Under the pieces are notes generated by a model, which ran no database searches, was not told the DNA's origin, and worked only from the letters and a program-made list of their open reading frames with translations. Source: Endobugula sp965214375 (GTDB lineage: Bacteria; Pseudomonadota; Gammaproteobacteria; Pseudomonadales; Cellvibrionaceae). Taken from it: 64,000 bases of DNA. Position 1 is the stretch's first letter; each line of letters begins with the position of its first letter. The DNA lies in assembly GCA_965214375.1 (NCBI GenBank), contig OZ243947.1, positions 2,170,001-2,234,000 of the forward strand, read 5' to 3'. This document shows positions 48,234 to 57,375 of the stretch, piece by piece. The position numbers and the translations under genes were made by a program.

Positions 48234-48869
48234 CTATATAATTGTTGGTCGCGGTTTTTTAGTCATTACCGGGAAGGGGGCGGGAGCGCCATCTTCTCTT
48301 TGTTCTAAGCCGGTCTTGGTAAAACCTTGGCCTTGCCAATAACCTTTGGAATTATAGGCTGCAAGGGCTAGGCGTTTATTTTGTGCCTTGCCAAATAATT
48401 CAGCCGTTTCAAGCATTGCGTCTCCGCCGCTTTTTACTCCCTCTTTCCTTTTTTCTGTGCCGACAATGGAATTTAACCACAAATGATCTTTGAGCACTTT
48501 TTGTTTGTCAGAATGATTCCCTGGTGAGTTAAAAATGTCTCCCATTGGCGGCTGGTTTTTTATAGCCGATACCGTTGCTTCTTGATCGTTATCTGATATT
48601 TGTCGTTTAAAATATTGTGCGCCAGAAATTTTTTCTTCCACATCAAAGGTCATCGATTGTTTTTGAGTGTTAAGCGTGCTGGGTGGCTTGGCTTTCAGTC
48701 CCGTTCTCATTTTTTCTGCGGTACTGCTTGCTTCTTCAAATGTGACAGGTTTGACGCTGGTTTTTTTTCTGGAAAAAGCCTCTGGAAACTCGCGCATTGT
48801 GGCGACTTTTCTTGATGCAGAACTCACCGTATGTTGCAACAAGCGACTATTATTTTTGATTTCTCCCAT
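48234..48869 (-). CDS. Polar protein with possible GNAT acetyltransferase C-terminus
   Basis: A 211-residue hydrophilic protein without signal peptide or membrane segment. The N-terminal half is Ser/Lys/Thr-rich and disordered. The C-terminal half (about 130-205) follows the order of a GNAT fold: LWLNSIVGTEKRKEGV (where motif A is expected), AMLETAELFGKAQNKRLAL, then YWQGQGFTKTG and PVMTKKP. The GNAT assignment is weak because the usual R/QxxGxG/A loop is not exact. The composition resembles the deaminase-like gene at 16557, and a host-directed role is a guess. The frame is intact. It lies after the ubi operon, convergent with it. Confidence 0.45.
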   Translation of the reverse strand: MGEIKNNSRLLQHTVSSASRKVATMREFPEAFSRKKTSVKPVTFEEASSTAEKMRTGLKAKPPSTLNTQKQSMTFDVEEKISGAQYFKRQISDNDQEATVSAIKNQPPMGDIFNSPGNHSDKQKVLKDHLWLNSIVGTEKRKEGVKSGGDAMLETAELFGKAQNKRLALAAYNSKGYWQGQGFTKTGLEQREDGAPAPFPVMTKKPRPTII

Positions 48870-49046
48870 AGATTGCTCCAGTGTATGTTAAGAAAATAAA
48901 AATACAAAAGGGCAAAAATTAAGCCAACTATGTGTAGAATGAAAGAGGTGTAAACGTGCCCCATATAAGTGGTGATTGATGAGTTTTATGACACATCCAT
49001 AAACGTTTGTCGCATAGAGTAACTTTTTATAAATATTATAAAAGTC

Positions 49047-49069
49047 AGTGGGAGAAAAAACTCCCACCT
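49047..49069 (-). terminator. Terminator after the peroxiredoxin-glutaredoxin gene
   Basis: On the minus strand AGGTGGGAG and CTCCCACT pair around a TTTTTT loop, 32 bases after the stop, followed by a T-rich stretch. Confidence 0.6.
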
Positions 49070-49101
49070 ATCGTTCAAAAAAGGGGTAAAAAATATCCCG
49101 T

Positions 49102-49837
49102 TTAGTTGGCTAACCATCTTTCCAAATCGTCCGCAGTACCTACATGTTCGCCATCAATATAAACCTGTGGTACGGTGCCAGCGCCAGTAACCGCCGTCAA
49201 CGAACTGTAAGTCACCCCCTTGTCGCCCAGCACAATTTCTTCGTATTGATATCGGTTGTCGGTTAATGCTTTTTTTGCTCTTTGGCAGTGCGGGCAGCCG
49301 GGTTTAGTAAACAACGTCACCCGCGTAGGCGCAGAAGCATTGGGGTTAATATAATTCAGCATAGTATCGGCATCACTGACTTCAAAAGGGTCGCCAGGTT
49401 GGTCGGGTTCGATGAACATTTTTTTCAATCACCTGATCCTTGACCAACATGGAGTAGCGCCATGAGCGATTGCCGAAGCCTAAGTCGTTCTTACCCACAA
49501 GCATGCCCATGCCATCGGTAAATTCGCCATTACCATCCGGGATAAAGGTAATATGTTTTGCGTGTTGATCAGCTGCCCATGAGTTCATCACAAAGGTGTC
49601 ATTCACCGATAAACAGAGAATGTTATCCACGCCTTCGGCATTCAATACTGGCGCCAGCTCGTTATAACGTGGTAAATGTGTTGATGAACACGTTGGTGTA
49701 AAAGCACCTGGTAGCGCGAAAACGACAACGGTTTTACCTTTAAACAGTTCATCGGTTGTTACATCTACCCACTGATCATTTTGACGGGTACGAACCGTCA
49801 CGTTGGGGATGTGCTGGCCTTCTTTATTCGCTAACAT
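49102..49837 (-). pseudogene. Peroxiredoxin-glutaredoxin hybrid, frameshifted in A7
   Basis: Glutathione-dependent peroxidase of the hybrid Prx5/Grx class. The Prx part (1-145) has the peroxidatic site PGAFTPTCSS and the family stretch GMGMLVGKNDLGFGNRSWRYS. The Grx part has KPGCPHCQRAK, GAGTVPQVYIDG and DDLERW. The T7 run at 49419-49425 (A7 on the coding strand) shifts the frame exactly between the domains; with six A the reading is VIEKMFIEPDQPGDPFEVSD. Restored length is about 244 residues. The Grx part could still be translated separately from ATG 49420 and the Prx part carries only a short wrong tail, so partial function is possible. Confidence 0.85.
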
Positions 49838-49989
49838 GGTAGATTCCTCTTGAGGGGTTGTTGTTAGGTGCTACCTTAGGGGATATTTACATATAATTAA
49901 AATTAATTAATTGAATCTATCTGATATTTTTTTATAATTGATGGTGGTGTTAGGAGGGATACCTTCAATGGTTTACAAGTCCGCCTGCG

Positions 49990-50391
49990 TTAGTGGGTGA
50001 TATCCTGCAAAACATTTCTGGCAATGATGTGTTGGCGTAGCCATTGGTTGGCTTTGCCTGTATTGCCTTTGCGCCAGTACATAAACAGTGGAATAGGTAC
50101 GGTGTTGGTGCTGGTCTTGAGGTTGGTCAGCTTGCCTGCAGCAATGGCTTGCGAGGCTAAATACTCTGGCAAGTGACTAATTCCCATGGCATTTTCCAGA
50201 GCATTCATTTTTTGTGAGAGTGTGCTGACCGCCAAAACTTGTTTAATACCTAATAAGCTAACGTTGCGTGTGGGTAAGTGGCGAGCGCTATCGCTGACAA
50301 CAATATGTGTAAATTGCTTGAGCATATCAGGGTTAACGGGTGGTGGTAGCTTACTGGCGGGATGTTCAGGGCTACAACAGAACAGCATTGC
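49990..50391 (-). pseudogene. LysR regulator, 3' fragment only
   Basis: About 134 codons of the substrate-binding domain of a LysR-type regulator: SPEHPASKLPPPVNPDMLKQF, HIVVSDSARHLPTRN, MGISHLPEYLASQAIAAGKL. The DNA-binding domain and first half are missing. At about 50387-50391 it runs directly into the azoR fragment on the opposite strand. Upstream codons in the open frame (to 50436) are antisense to azoR and not part of the gene. Confidence 0.8.
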
Positions 50392-50855
50392 CCTTGGTGA
50401 CGCAGGAACATATTGGTGCTTATTACACGAGCCCACAAGAGCGCAGCGATGATCAGCGTGAGGTGTTGGCCGATTCCGACACCCTCATTGCTGAATTAAC
50501 ACAGGCTCGTCGCTTAGGCATTGGTGCGCCGATGTATAACTTCTCAGTCCCTGCTGCACTCAAGGCGTGGATAGATTTGGTGTGCCGTGTCGGTGAAACC
50601 TTTGTCTATGGTGACAAGGGTCCGGAAGGTTTATTAGGTGTTGAAGAGGCGTATATCGTTGTATCGACTGGAGGCACTCCTGTGGGTAGCCCAGCTGATT
50701 TTGTGAGTGCTTACCTACAGCAGGTCTGTAGTTTTATTGGTATCGACACCATACAGATTATTGATGCCTCAGGTTCCAAGCGTGATCCGCAGGCAACGAT
50801 AGCCGCAGCGAAAAGCCAGATTGATCGGTTATTGGATATTGAGTTGGTGAGTTAA
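50387..50855 (+). pseudogene. FMN-dependent NADH-azoreductase AzoR, 3' fragment only
   Basis: About 155 codons covering the C-terminal three quarters of an AzoR/AcpD-type flavodoxin-fold enzyme: LPLVTQEHIGAYYTSP, GIGAPMYNFSVPAALKAWIDL (the conserved APMYNF FMN loop) and FVYGDKGPEGLL. The N-terminal SxS phosphate-binding loop is absent. It abuts the lysR fragment head to head. A pirin gene follows after 45 bases, an association seen in other genomes. Confidence 0.82.
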
Positions 50856-50900
50856 TGTTATTTTTTGTCAGGCACTGACGGCAAATAAAAGAGGTGAGTT

Positions 50901-51770
50901 ATGAAGATTAAAGAACGTAGTATAGAGAAGATGATTCAAGCCCATGCCACCAGTGATGGTGACGGCGTCAAAATCGCTCGTAGTATTGGTTCGCGCTTGT
51001 TGCCTCAGGCTGACCCGTTTTTATTGCTTGATGAGCTGCGTAGTGACGATGCGGCGGAGTATATTGGCGGCTTTCCGCCGCATCCTCATCGTGGTTTTGA
51101 AACAGTAACGTATATGTTGGAGGGGCAAATGCGTCATCGGGATCGTGCGGGTAATGAAGGTGTTATTCGTGCCGGTGATGTGCAGTGGATGACAGCGGGT
51201 TCTGGCATTATTCATTCAGAAATTCCAGAGCAACACGAGGGAAATTTATGGGGTTTTCAGTTCTGGATTAATTTTCCGGCACAAGAAAAAATGCGCGCGC
51301 CACGTTATCAGGAAGTCGCTGCCCGGGATATTCCCAAGCAGGTATTTCCGGAGGGTAAAGTACGAGTCATTGCTGGCAATAGCGTCAATGCGCACGGCGA
51401 TACAGTGGCTCGGGCGGTTAACGGCATTATTACTGATCCACTATTACTGGATGTGCGCTTGAATACCGGCCGTTGGAGTACATTGATACCGGAGCAACAT
51501 ACGGCCATGGTCTATGTATATCAGGGTGAATTACAGGTTGCCAGCGGTGATCGCTTGCAGGCTGTTCAACCGCAACAGTTGGTGTTGTTATCTTCAGGTG
51601 AGCAGTTATCCTTACAAGCCGGAGAAAAACCCTTTGGTGCCTTGGTGTTTGCGGCAGCCCCGATTAATGAACCCATCGCTCGTTCAGGCCCGTTTGTGAT
51701 GAATACGGAAGCAGAATTGCAACAGGCTTTTTCGGATTATCGTTCTGGTAATGTTGCGCGCGCGATATAG
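50901..51770 (+). CDS. Pirin family protein
   Basis: A 289-residue bicupin. The N-terminal cupin has the metal-binding pattern GFPPHPHRGFETVTYMLEG (His residues near 54, 56 and 58), then MTAGSGIIHSEIPEQ with a further His near 100. The C-terminal pirin domain follows (about 190-289). Relatives include YhhW with quercetinase activity and redox-sensing pirins; the substrate here is unknown. AGAGGTGAG precedes the ATG. It lost its likely upstream regulator by the lysR/azoR deletion but is itself intact. Confidence 0.9.
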   Translation: MKIKERSIEKMIQAHATSDGDGVKIARSIGSRLLPQADPFLLLDELRSDDAAEYIGGFPPHPHRGFETVTYMLEGQMRHRDRAGNEGVIRAGDVQWMTAGSGIIHSEIPEQHEGNLWGFQFWINFPAQEKMRAPRYQEVAARDIPKQVFPEGKVRVIAGNSVNAHGDTVARAVNGIITDPLLLDVRLNTGRWSTLIPEQHTAMVYVYQGELQVASGDRLQAVQPQQLVLLSSGEQLSLQAGEKPFGALVFAAAPINEPIARSGPFVMNTEAELQQAFSDYRSGNVARAI

Positions 51771-51778
51771 GCGCTTTC

Positions 51779-51787
51779 TGGTATAAT
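51779..51787 (+). promoter_or_regulatory. Extended -10 promoter of gpmA
   Basis: TGGTATAAT gives a TGn extended -10 with a perfect TATAAT, 32 bases before the gpmA ATG and just after the pirin stop. No good -35 box is at 17 bases, as is common for extended -10 promoters. Confidence 0.6.
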
Positions 51788-51818
51788 CGCGTGCTGATTT
51801 TAGTTGACTGGAGCGCCC

Positions 51819-52565
51819 ATGTACAAGTTGGTTCTTCTTCGCCATGGCGAAAGTGTTTGGAATTTAGAAAATCGTTTTACGGGTTGGGAAGATGTTGATC
51901 TGACCGATACCGGCGTGCAACAAGCTCGTTTAGCGGGTCAGTTGTTAACTGAGGCAGGATTCGAGTTTGATATTGCTTATTGTTCGGTACTTAAGCGTGC
52001 CTTGCGTACCCTGTCGTTGGTGATGGAAGAAATGGATCGTCTGTACCTGCCCGTTGAAAAAAGCTGGCGCTTGAACGAGCGTCATTACGGCGCGCTGACA
52101 GGTTTAAATAAATCTGAAACGGCAGAAAAGCATGGCGAAGTACAAGTCAAAATTTGGCGCCGCAGCTTTGATATTCCACCTCCCTTTGTGGATGAGTCCA
52201 GCGAATATTTTCCTGGACATGACCGTCGTTATGCGGGTATTGACCCGGCGATACTGCCCAAAGGTGAATCACTGGCATTGACTATTGATCGTGTGATGCC
52301 GTTTTGGCACGATAACATTCGTCCAGCAATTCTTTCTGGACAACAGGTGCTTATTGCCGCTCACGGTAATAGTTTGCGTTCTCTGGTGAAATATCTGAAT
52401 TGTATGGATAACGACACTATTTTGGGCTTGAATATTCCGACAGGAGTACCGCTGGTGTATGAATTGGATGCGGATCTTAAGCCGATAAAAAGTGAATATT
52501 TAGGTGATCCTGAAGCCATTAAGGCAATGATGAATGCCGTTGCCAATCAGGGCGCGAAAAAATAA
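51819..52565 (+). CDS. gpmA: 2,3-bisphosphoglycerate-dependent phosphoglycerate mutase
   Basis: Interconverts 3- and 2-phosphoglycerate in glycolysis. The phosphorylated His is in LLRHGESVWN (His 8), followed by NRFTGWEDVDL, ERHYGALTGLNK (near 85-96) and the second catalytic His in AAHGNSLRSLVKYL. At 248 residues it matches the E. coli enzyme (250). The ATG at 51819 with CTGGAG upstream is chosen over an in-frame TTG at 51804. It ends 3 bases before the convergent PilZ remnant. Confidence 0.97.
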   Translation: MYKLVLLRHGESVWNLENRFTGWEDVDLTDTGVQQARLAGQLLTEAGFEFDIAYCSVLKRALRTLSLVMEEMDRLYLPVEKSWRLNERHYGALTGLNKSETAEKHGEVQVKIWRRSFDIPPPFVDESSEYFPGHDRRYAGIDPAILPKGESLALTIDRVMPFWHDNIRPAILSGQQVLIAAHGNSLRSLVKYLNCMDNDTILGLNIPTGVPLVYELDADLKPIKSEYLGDPEAIKAMMNAVANQGAKK

Positions 52566-52567
52566 TC

Positions 52568-53034
52568 TTATGGTTCCAAAGCAGGGAATCTGTCGGCATA
52601 CCGTTCAATCCATTCAGCAGCGGCCTGGTCGCTGCTTAATAGTCTTCCTTCTTCTTCCAATACGTGGTTTTTATAGCGCTCAATGTGACAGACTTGTTCA
52701 ACCATGCGCGCTGAAAAGGCTTGTTGGTCATCGCAAAAACTGACACCAATATCATAGCTTTTGTGATTTTTTCCTGTGTGCAAGGTTTGCACCAGCGCAC
52801 CTGTGCATCGGCTTCAAAGTATTGTTTGTCAATCGGAATAAAAATATGTAGCCATTTTTCTGGCTCAATATAGTTGCTAGATTGGAAGCTTAGACCGCCT
52901 TCGCTGACATTGTTAATGAAATTCATATTGTACACTGGAGGCGTTTCGCTAACGCGATATTCCAGCGGTATTTCAGATGGGTGGCGCATAAATGCTCTCT
53001 CTGTTTGATTCACGACTATTTTCAGTTTTACCAT
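52568..53034 (-). pseudogene. PilZ-domain protein, frameshifted in A6
   Basis: The N-terminal part has the PilZ-type pattern MRHPSEIPLEYRV then NNVSEGGLSFQSSN (the D/NxSxxG cyclic-di-GMP motif; the RxxxR motif is reduced). The frame shifts at T6 on the plus strand (52767-52772). With one more A on the coding strand it continues CTQEKNHKSYDIGVSFCDDQQ and ends normally with WIERYADRFPALEP. Restored length is about 138-155 residues, depending on the start. It probably was a cyclic-di-GMP receptor with a helical tail. Confidence 0.75.
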
Positions 53035-53103
53035 ATTCTAAAGGAGTTACCTTAAGCATAGCAGTAATTGGCAGAAAGCCAGACGGGGAGCGTTGATGTG
53101 GTT

Positions 53104-53134
53104 AAAAAAGTAGCCTCGACTTTAGTCGAGGCTA
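53104..53134 (-). terminator. Rho-independent terminator of rho
   Basis: TAGCCTCGACT / AGTCGAGGCTA form a perfect 11-base stem with a 2-base gap (AA) between arms, followed on the minus strand by C and a run of six T. It lies 20 bases after the rho stop. Confidence 0.9.
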
Positions 53135-53153
53135 TCAGGTTTGGATCGAGGAG

Positions 53154-54413
53154 TTACTTGCGCTTCATCGACAAGAAGAATTCATCATTGGTTTTGAAAT
53201 CTTTTAGCTTGTCGACTAAAAATTCCGTGGCGGCGACATCTTCCATATCGTTGAGTAACTTACGCAAAATCCATATGCGTTGTAGTTCGTCTTCTTTAAT
53301 CAATAATTCTTCGCGGCGAGTACCAGAGCGGCGGACATTGATAGCCGGGTAAACACGTTTTTCAGCGACTTTGCGTTCAAGATGTAATTCCAAGTTACCG
53401 GTACCTTTAAATTCTTCGTAGATAACTTCATCCATTTTGGAACCGGTATCAATCAATGCCGTAGCAACAATGGACAGACTGCCGCCTTCCTCAATATTAC
53501 GTGCAGCACCAAAGAAGCGTTTTGGTCGCTCCAATGCGTGGGCATCAACACCACCCGTTAACACTTTACCCGATGAAGGAATAACCGTGTTATAGGCGCG
53601 TGCCAGACGGGTAATGGAGTCCAGCAAAATAATGACATCTTTTTTGTGCTCAACTAGACGTTTGGCTCTTTCGATAACCATTTCTGCCACTTGTACATGA
53701 CGCGATGGTGGTTCATCAAAGGTAGAAGCGACGACTTCGCCGCGTACCGAGCGTTGCATTTCGGTGACTTCTTCTGGACGCTCATCAATTAACAGAACAA
53801 TTAAATGGCATTCCGGATTATTGCGCGTAATCGCCTGCGCAATATTTTGCATCATAATGGTTTTACCCGCTTTCGGGGGGGCAACAATCAAACCGCGCTG
53901 ACCTTTACCAATCGGTGATACCAGATCAATGATTCGACCCGTTAAATCTTCGGTAGAACCGTTACCGGCTTCCAACATCAAGCGATCATCCGGGAATAAC
54001 GGTGTTAGGTTTTCAAATAGAATTTTGTTGCGCGAATTTTCTGGTTTATCAAAATTAATTTCTGCCACTTTTAATAAGGCGAAATAACGCTCGCCTTCCT
54101 TGGGTGGGCGAATTTTTCCGGCAATGCTGTCACCCGTACGCAAGTTAAAGCGGCGAATTTGACTAGGAGAGACATAAATATCGTCGGGGCCTGCCAGATA
54201 TGAACTGTCGGCCGAGCGCAAAAACCCGAAACCATCTTGCAGAATTTCCAGAACCCCATCGCCGTAAATATCTTCACCACTCTTGGCGTGGCGCTTGAGG
54301 ATGTTAAAAATAATGTCTTGCTTGCGTGAACGGGCAACGTTGTCGAGCCCCATTTCTTTAGCAATACTGATGAGTTCTTCGATCGGTTTGGTTTTTAAGT
54401 CGGTTAAATTCAT
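53154..54413 (-). CDS. rho: Transcription termination factor Rho
   Basis: Hexameric RNA-dependent ATPase helicase. The N-terminal LTDLKTKPIEELISIAKEMG, RNA-binding cold-shock-like domain (DGVLEILQDGFGFLRS near 56-71), Walker A APPKAGKTMM (near 178-187), Walker B VIILLDSITRLAR (near 260-272) and Q/R-loop regions are all normal. Length 419 equals the E. coli protein. A 316-base leader precedes it, fitting autogenous control, but no specific site was recognised. Confidence 0.98.
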   Translation of the reverse strand: MNLTDLKTKPIEELISIAKEMGLDNVARSRKQDIIFNILKRHAKSGEDIYGDGVLEILQDGFGFLRSADSSYLAGPDDIYVSPSQIRRFNLRTGDSIAGKIRPPKEGERYFALLKVAEINFDKPENSRNKILFENLTPLFPDDRLMLEAGNGSTEDLTGRIIDLVSPIGKGQRGLIVAPPKAGKTIMMQNIAQAITRNNPECHLIVLLIDERPEEVTEMQRSVRGEVVASTFDEPPSRHVQVAEMVIERAKRLVEHKKDVIILLDSITRLARAYNTVIPSSGKVLTGGVDAHALERPKRFFGAARNIEEGGSLSIVATALIDTGSKMDEVIYEEFKGTGNLELHLERKVAEKRVYPAINVRRSGTRREELLIKEDELQRIWILRKLLNDMEDVAATEFLVDKLKDFKTNDEFFLSMKRK

Positions 54414-54729
54414 AGAAATACTTTAGGGATAGTAAATAAGAAATGTCGGAAAATGCAGAAATAGCACCGTTTGTTTGTGTTCAATATTATTTGATTTATG
54501 GCCACTTGTTGACGTATTGCAATACATTCACATAACAGTCTTTCATCAAAAACAGGTGAAGATTTGAAACAACAAGAATGCGGTGTTTGTCAGAAGTGGT
54601 TAGCTAGGATCATCTTTCTATACGAAAGTATAGCGAATTTATATCACTGTGCAAGTTTAATGTGATGTTTTTATGGTTTTAGGGCAGCTTAACGGCGTTA
54701 TCACCGTAACAACTGCCCCAAACAGGTAT
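54414..54729 (-). other. rho-trxA intergenic region with hairpin after trxA
   Basis: A 316-base gap. GGGGCAG...CTGCCCT arms (about 54682-54719), extended by TTACGGTG/CGCCGTTAA, form a hairpin directly after the trxA stop, a likely trxA terminator without a strong T-run. The rest is the rho leader; no gene is seen in it. Confidence 0.55.
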
Positions 54730-55056
54730 TTACAGATTGGTTTTGATGAAATTTTCCAAGTCTTGCTTGGATAGTGCGCCCACGGTTTGTGCTTCCATAT
54801 TACCGTCCTTAAAAATCATCAATGTCGGGATGCCACGAATACCAAATTTAGCCGGCGTATCCTTGTTGGCATCGACGTCCATCTTGCAGATAGACAGTTG
54901 ACCTTTATACTCTTCTGCCAGTTGATCCAGCACTGGAGCAATCATTTTACAGGGTCCACACCAAGCTGCCCAAAAATCAACCAGCACAGGGCCTTTTGCC
55001 GATAAGACATCGTCTTCAAAGCTCGCATCAGCAACATGAGTGATTGCGTCGCTCAT
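54730..55056 (-). CDS. trxA: Thioredoxin 1
   Basis: Small cytoplasmic disulfide reductase. The active site WAAWCGPCKMIAP is at about 29-41, the cis-Pro GIRGIPTLMIFKDG near 72-85, and the length of 108 residues is exact for TrxA. GGAGAATAC precedes the ATG. The order trxA then rho is conserved in gammaproteobacteria. Confidence 0.98.
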   Translation of the reverse strand: MSDAITHVADASFEDDVLSAKGPVLVDFWAAWCGPCKMIAPVLDQLAEEYKGQLSICKMDVDANKDTPAKFGIRGIPTLMIFKDGNMEAQTVGALSKQDLENFIKTNL

Positions 55057-55139
55057 AATGTATTCTCCAGTTAAACTTAATCATCAAGAGGCAAGATAAT
55101 AAGGATTGTTGCGGCAATAGACAAGCCCTGATTGCCCAA

Positions 55140-57200
55140 TTACTGTGCCACTGCTTCTAACAATCGCTGTTGTACGGCCGTTTCTGGGTTGGCGTGTGTT
55201 CTGGTGTAGTTGCCTTCGCTATCCAGTATCCAGCTTTGCCACTTATCACTCAGATACATTTTCAGCTCTTTAATCACACGTTTTTCAAGGGCGGCTTGTT
55301 CGATGGGGAAGCCGGTTTCCACGCGCCGTTTTACATTGCGTTCCATCAAATCAGCGCTGGAACAATAGACGGCAGGGATTGAGTTTTTAAAGTAATAGGT
55401 GCGAGTGTGCTCTAGAAAACGGCCAACGATGGAGCGTACTCGAATATTGTCAGATATACCGGGAATGCCGGGTCTTAGGCAGCACATACCGCGAACAATC
55501 AAATCAATTTTTACGCCCGCCTGAGATGCCCGGTACAGTGCCTGAATAATGTGGGGCTCTGTCAGGCCATTGGTTTTTAAAATGATATGCGCACTTTTTC
55601 CTTCCTGAGCGGATTGTGCTTCATGTTCAATCAGTGCCAGAATTTTATTTTTGAGGTTAAACGGCGCATTAAGAATTTTGACAATTTTTTCGGTTTTTCC
55701 CATGCCAGTTAATTGGTGAAAAATGCGGTGAACATCTTCGGCAATTTGGGTATCTGCAGACAATAGCGAATAATCGCTATAGGTTCGTGCGGTACCCGCG
55801 TGGTAATTCCCTGTGCCGAGATGAACATAGCGAGTTAATGTATTATTTTCGCGCCTAACAATCAGGCTCATCTTGGCATGCGTCTTATAACCCACCACAC
55901 CGTAAACCACCAGAGCGCCGGCTTCTTGCAGATGACTGGCTAATTCAAGGTTATCTTCTTCATCAAAACGGGCGCGCAATTCAACAACGGCAGTCACTTC
56001 TTTACCATTGCGAGCCGCTTCAATCAGTGCGTTTACAATGGGTGAATGATTCCCGGTGCGGTACAAGGTTTGTTTTATCGCAACCACATCCGCATCTTTG
56101 GCCGCCTGTTGTAAAAACTGTACCACGGGCGAGAACGATTGGTAGGGGTGTAGCAGTAGTTGATCATTCTTGGCAATGGTTTCGAAGATGGAATCTTTCG
56201 GCCCCAGACCTTTGGGGATGGCTGGCGTCATGGGTGGATATAGTAGATGTTTGTCTTCAACAATATCCATCATGTCCATCATGCGGTGCAGGTTAACCGG
56301 CCCATTGACACAATACAGTTCACTTTCATTAAGGCCGACTTCCTGTAACAGGAAATTGGTGAGTTCATCCGGACAGTTGTCAGCAATTTCAAGGCGTACA
56401 GCACGACCAAAACGGCGTGAGTGCAATTCACCTTTCAGAGCGCGTGCAAGATCTTCTACATCTTCATCAACATTCAAGTCGGCATTACGTGTAATACGGA
56501 ATTGGTAGCAGCCTTTGACATTCATGCCCGGGAACAATTTATGCGCATGTGCATGAATCATTGACGACAAAAACACCAGGCAGTTACCGTTGTCACAGAG
56601 TTCTTGTGGTAGTTCGATGACACGGGGTAGTGACCGGGGTGCGGGAATAATCGCCAAACCCGTGTTACGGCCAAAGGCATCCTTGCCTTCCAGCGATACA
56701 ATGAAATTAAGGCTTTTGTTGACGAGTCGTGGAAAGGGGTGCGCGGGATCGAGTCCGATCGGGCTCATCACAGGAAGTGCTTCGCGCTTGACATATTTTT
56801 CAATCCACTTGGCCTGTTCTTCGGTCCATTCGGCTCGGGACAAGAAGTGAATATTGTTTTCTTTCAGTGCCGGTAACAGAACATTGTTGAGGGTTTTGTA
56901 TTGTTCTTCAATCAATTGATGACAGCGTTCACTGATGGTATCCAATACTTCCTGTGGGTGCATACCATCAATATCAATCATTTCGCGTTGCAGTAGCAAG
57001 CGTTGTTGTAACCCCGCAACACGGATTTCAAAAAATTCGTCCAGATTAGCGCTAAAAATCAGTAAAAAGCGTAGACGTTCCAGAAGCGGGTGACTGGTAT
57101 CTAATGATTGTGCTAGTACTCGAGCATTAAATGCAAGATGACTTAATTCGCGGTTAAAGTAATATTCGGGGAGACTGAGGTTGCTGGCGTCGCTTTTCAT
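55140..57200 (-). CDS. ppk1: Polyphosphate kinase 1
   Basis: Polymerises the ATP gamma-phosphate into polyphosphate. The N-domain opening YYFNRELSHLAFNARVL, the H-domain and two phospholipase-D-like C-domains are visible; the phosphorylated His lies in GYKTHAKMSLIVRRE, followed by HLGTGNYHAGTARTYSDYSLL and RGMCCLRPGIPGISDNIRVRS. From the ATG at 57200 it is 686 residues, the usual length. A TTG 16 codons upstream is possible but adds an atypical N-terminus. It is divergent from the DedA-reductase fusion. Confidence 0.96.
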   Translation of the reverse strand: MKSDASNLSLPEYYFNRELSHLAFNARVLAQSLDTSHPLLERLRFLLIFSANLDEFFEIRVAGLQQRLLLQREMIDIDGMHPQEVLDTISERCHQLIEEQYKTLNNVLLPALKENNIHFLSRAEWTEEQAKWIEKYVKREALPVMSPIGLDPAHPFPRLVNKSLNFIVSLEGKDAFGRNTGLAIIPAPRSLPRVIELPQELCDNGNCLVFLSSMIHAHAHKLFPGMNVKGCYQFRITRNADLNVDEDVEDLARALKGELHSRRFGRAVRLEIADNCPDELTNFLLQEVGLNESELYCVNGPVNLHRMMDMMDIVEDKHLLYPPMTPAIPKGLGPKDSIFETIAKNDQLLLHPYQSFSPVVQFLQQAAKDADVVAIKQTLYRTGNHSPIVNALIEAARNGKEVTAVVELRARFDEEDNLELASHLQEAGALVVYGVVGYKTHAKMSLIVRRENNTLTRYVHLGTGNYHAGTARTYSDYSLLSADTQIAEDVHRIFHQLTGMGKTEKIVKILNAPFNLKNKILALIEHEAQSAQEGKSAHIILKTNGLTEPHIIQALYRASQAGVKIDLIVRGMCCLRPGIPGISDNIRVRSIVGRFLEHTRTYYFKNSIPAVYCSSADLMERNVKRRVETGFPIEQAALEKRVIKELKMYLSDKWQSWILDSEGNYTRTHANPETAVQQRLLEAVAQ

Positions 57201-57375
57201 AGTGTCATTTTTCGTTACTTTGCGCTTGTTCAAGATAATATTACTCAATCATATTATAATCAACGATTGTGACATTTTTGTGTTAATGTCAGGAACTTCA
57301 TGTCGTGTTTTGCTTCTAAGCACGAATCATATCCGCTTATGTTATGAAATATTAGGAATTAGTTACACAAGGTCT

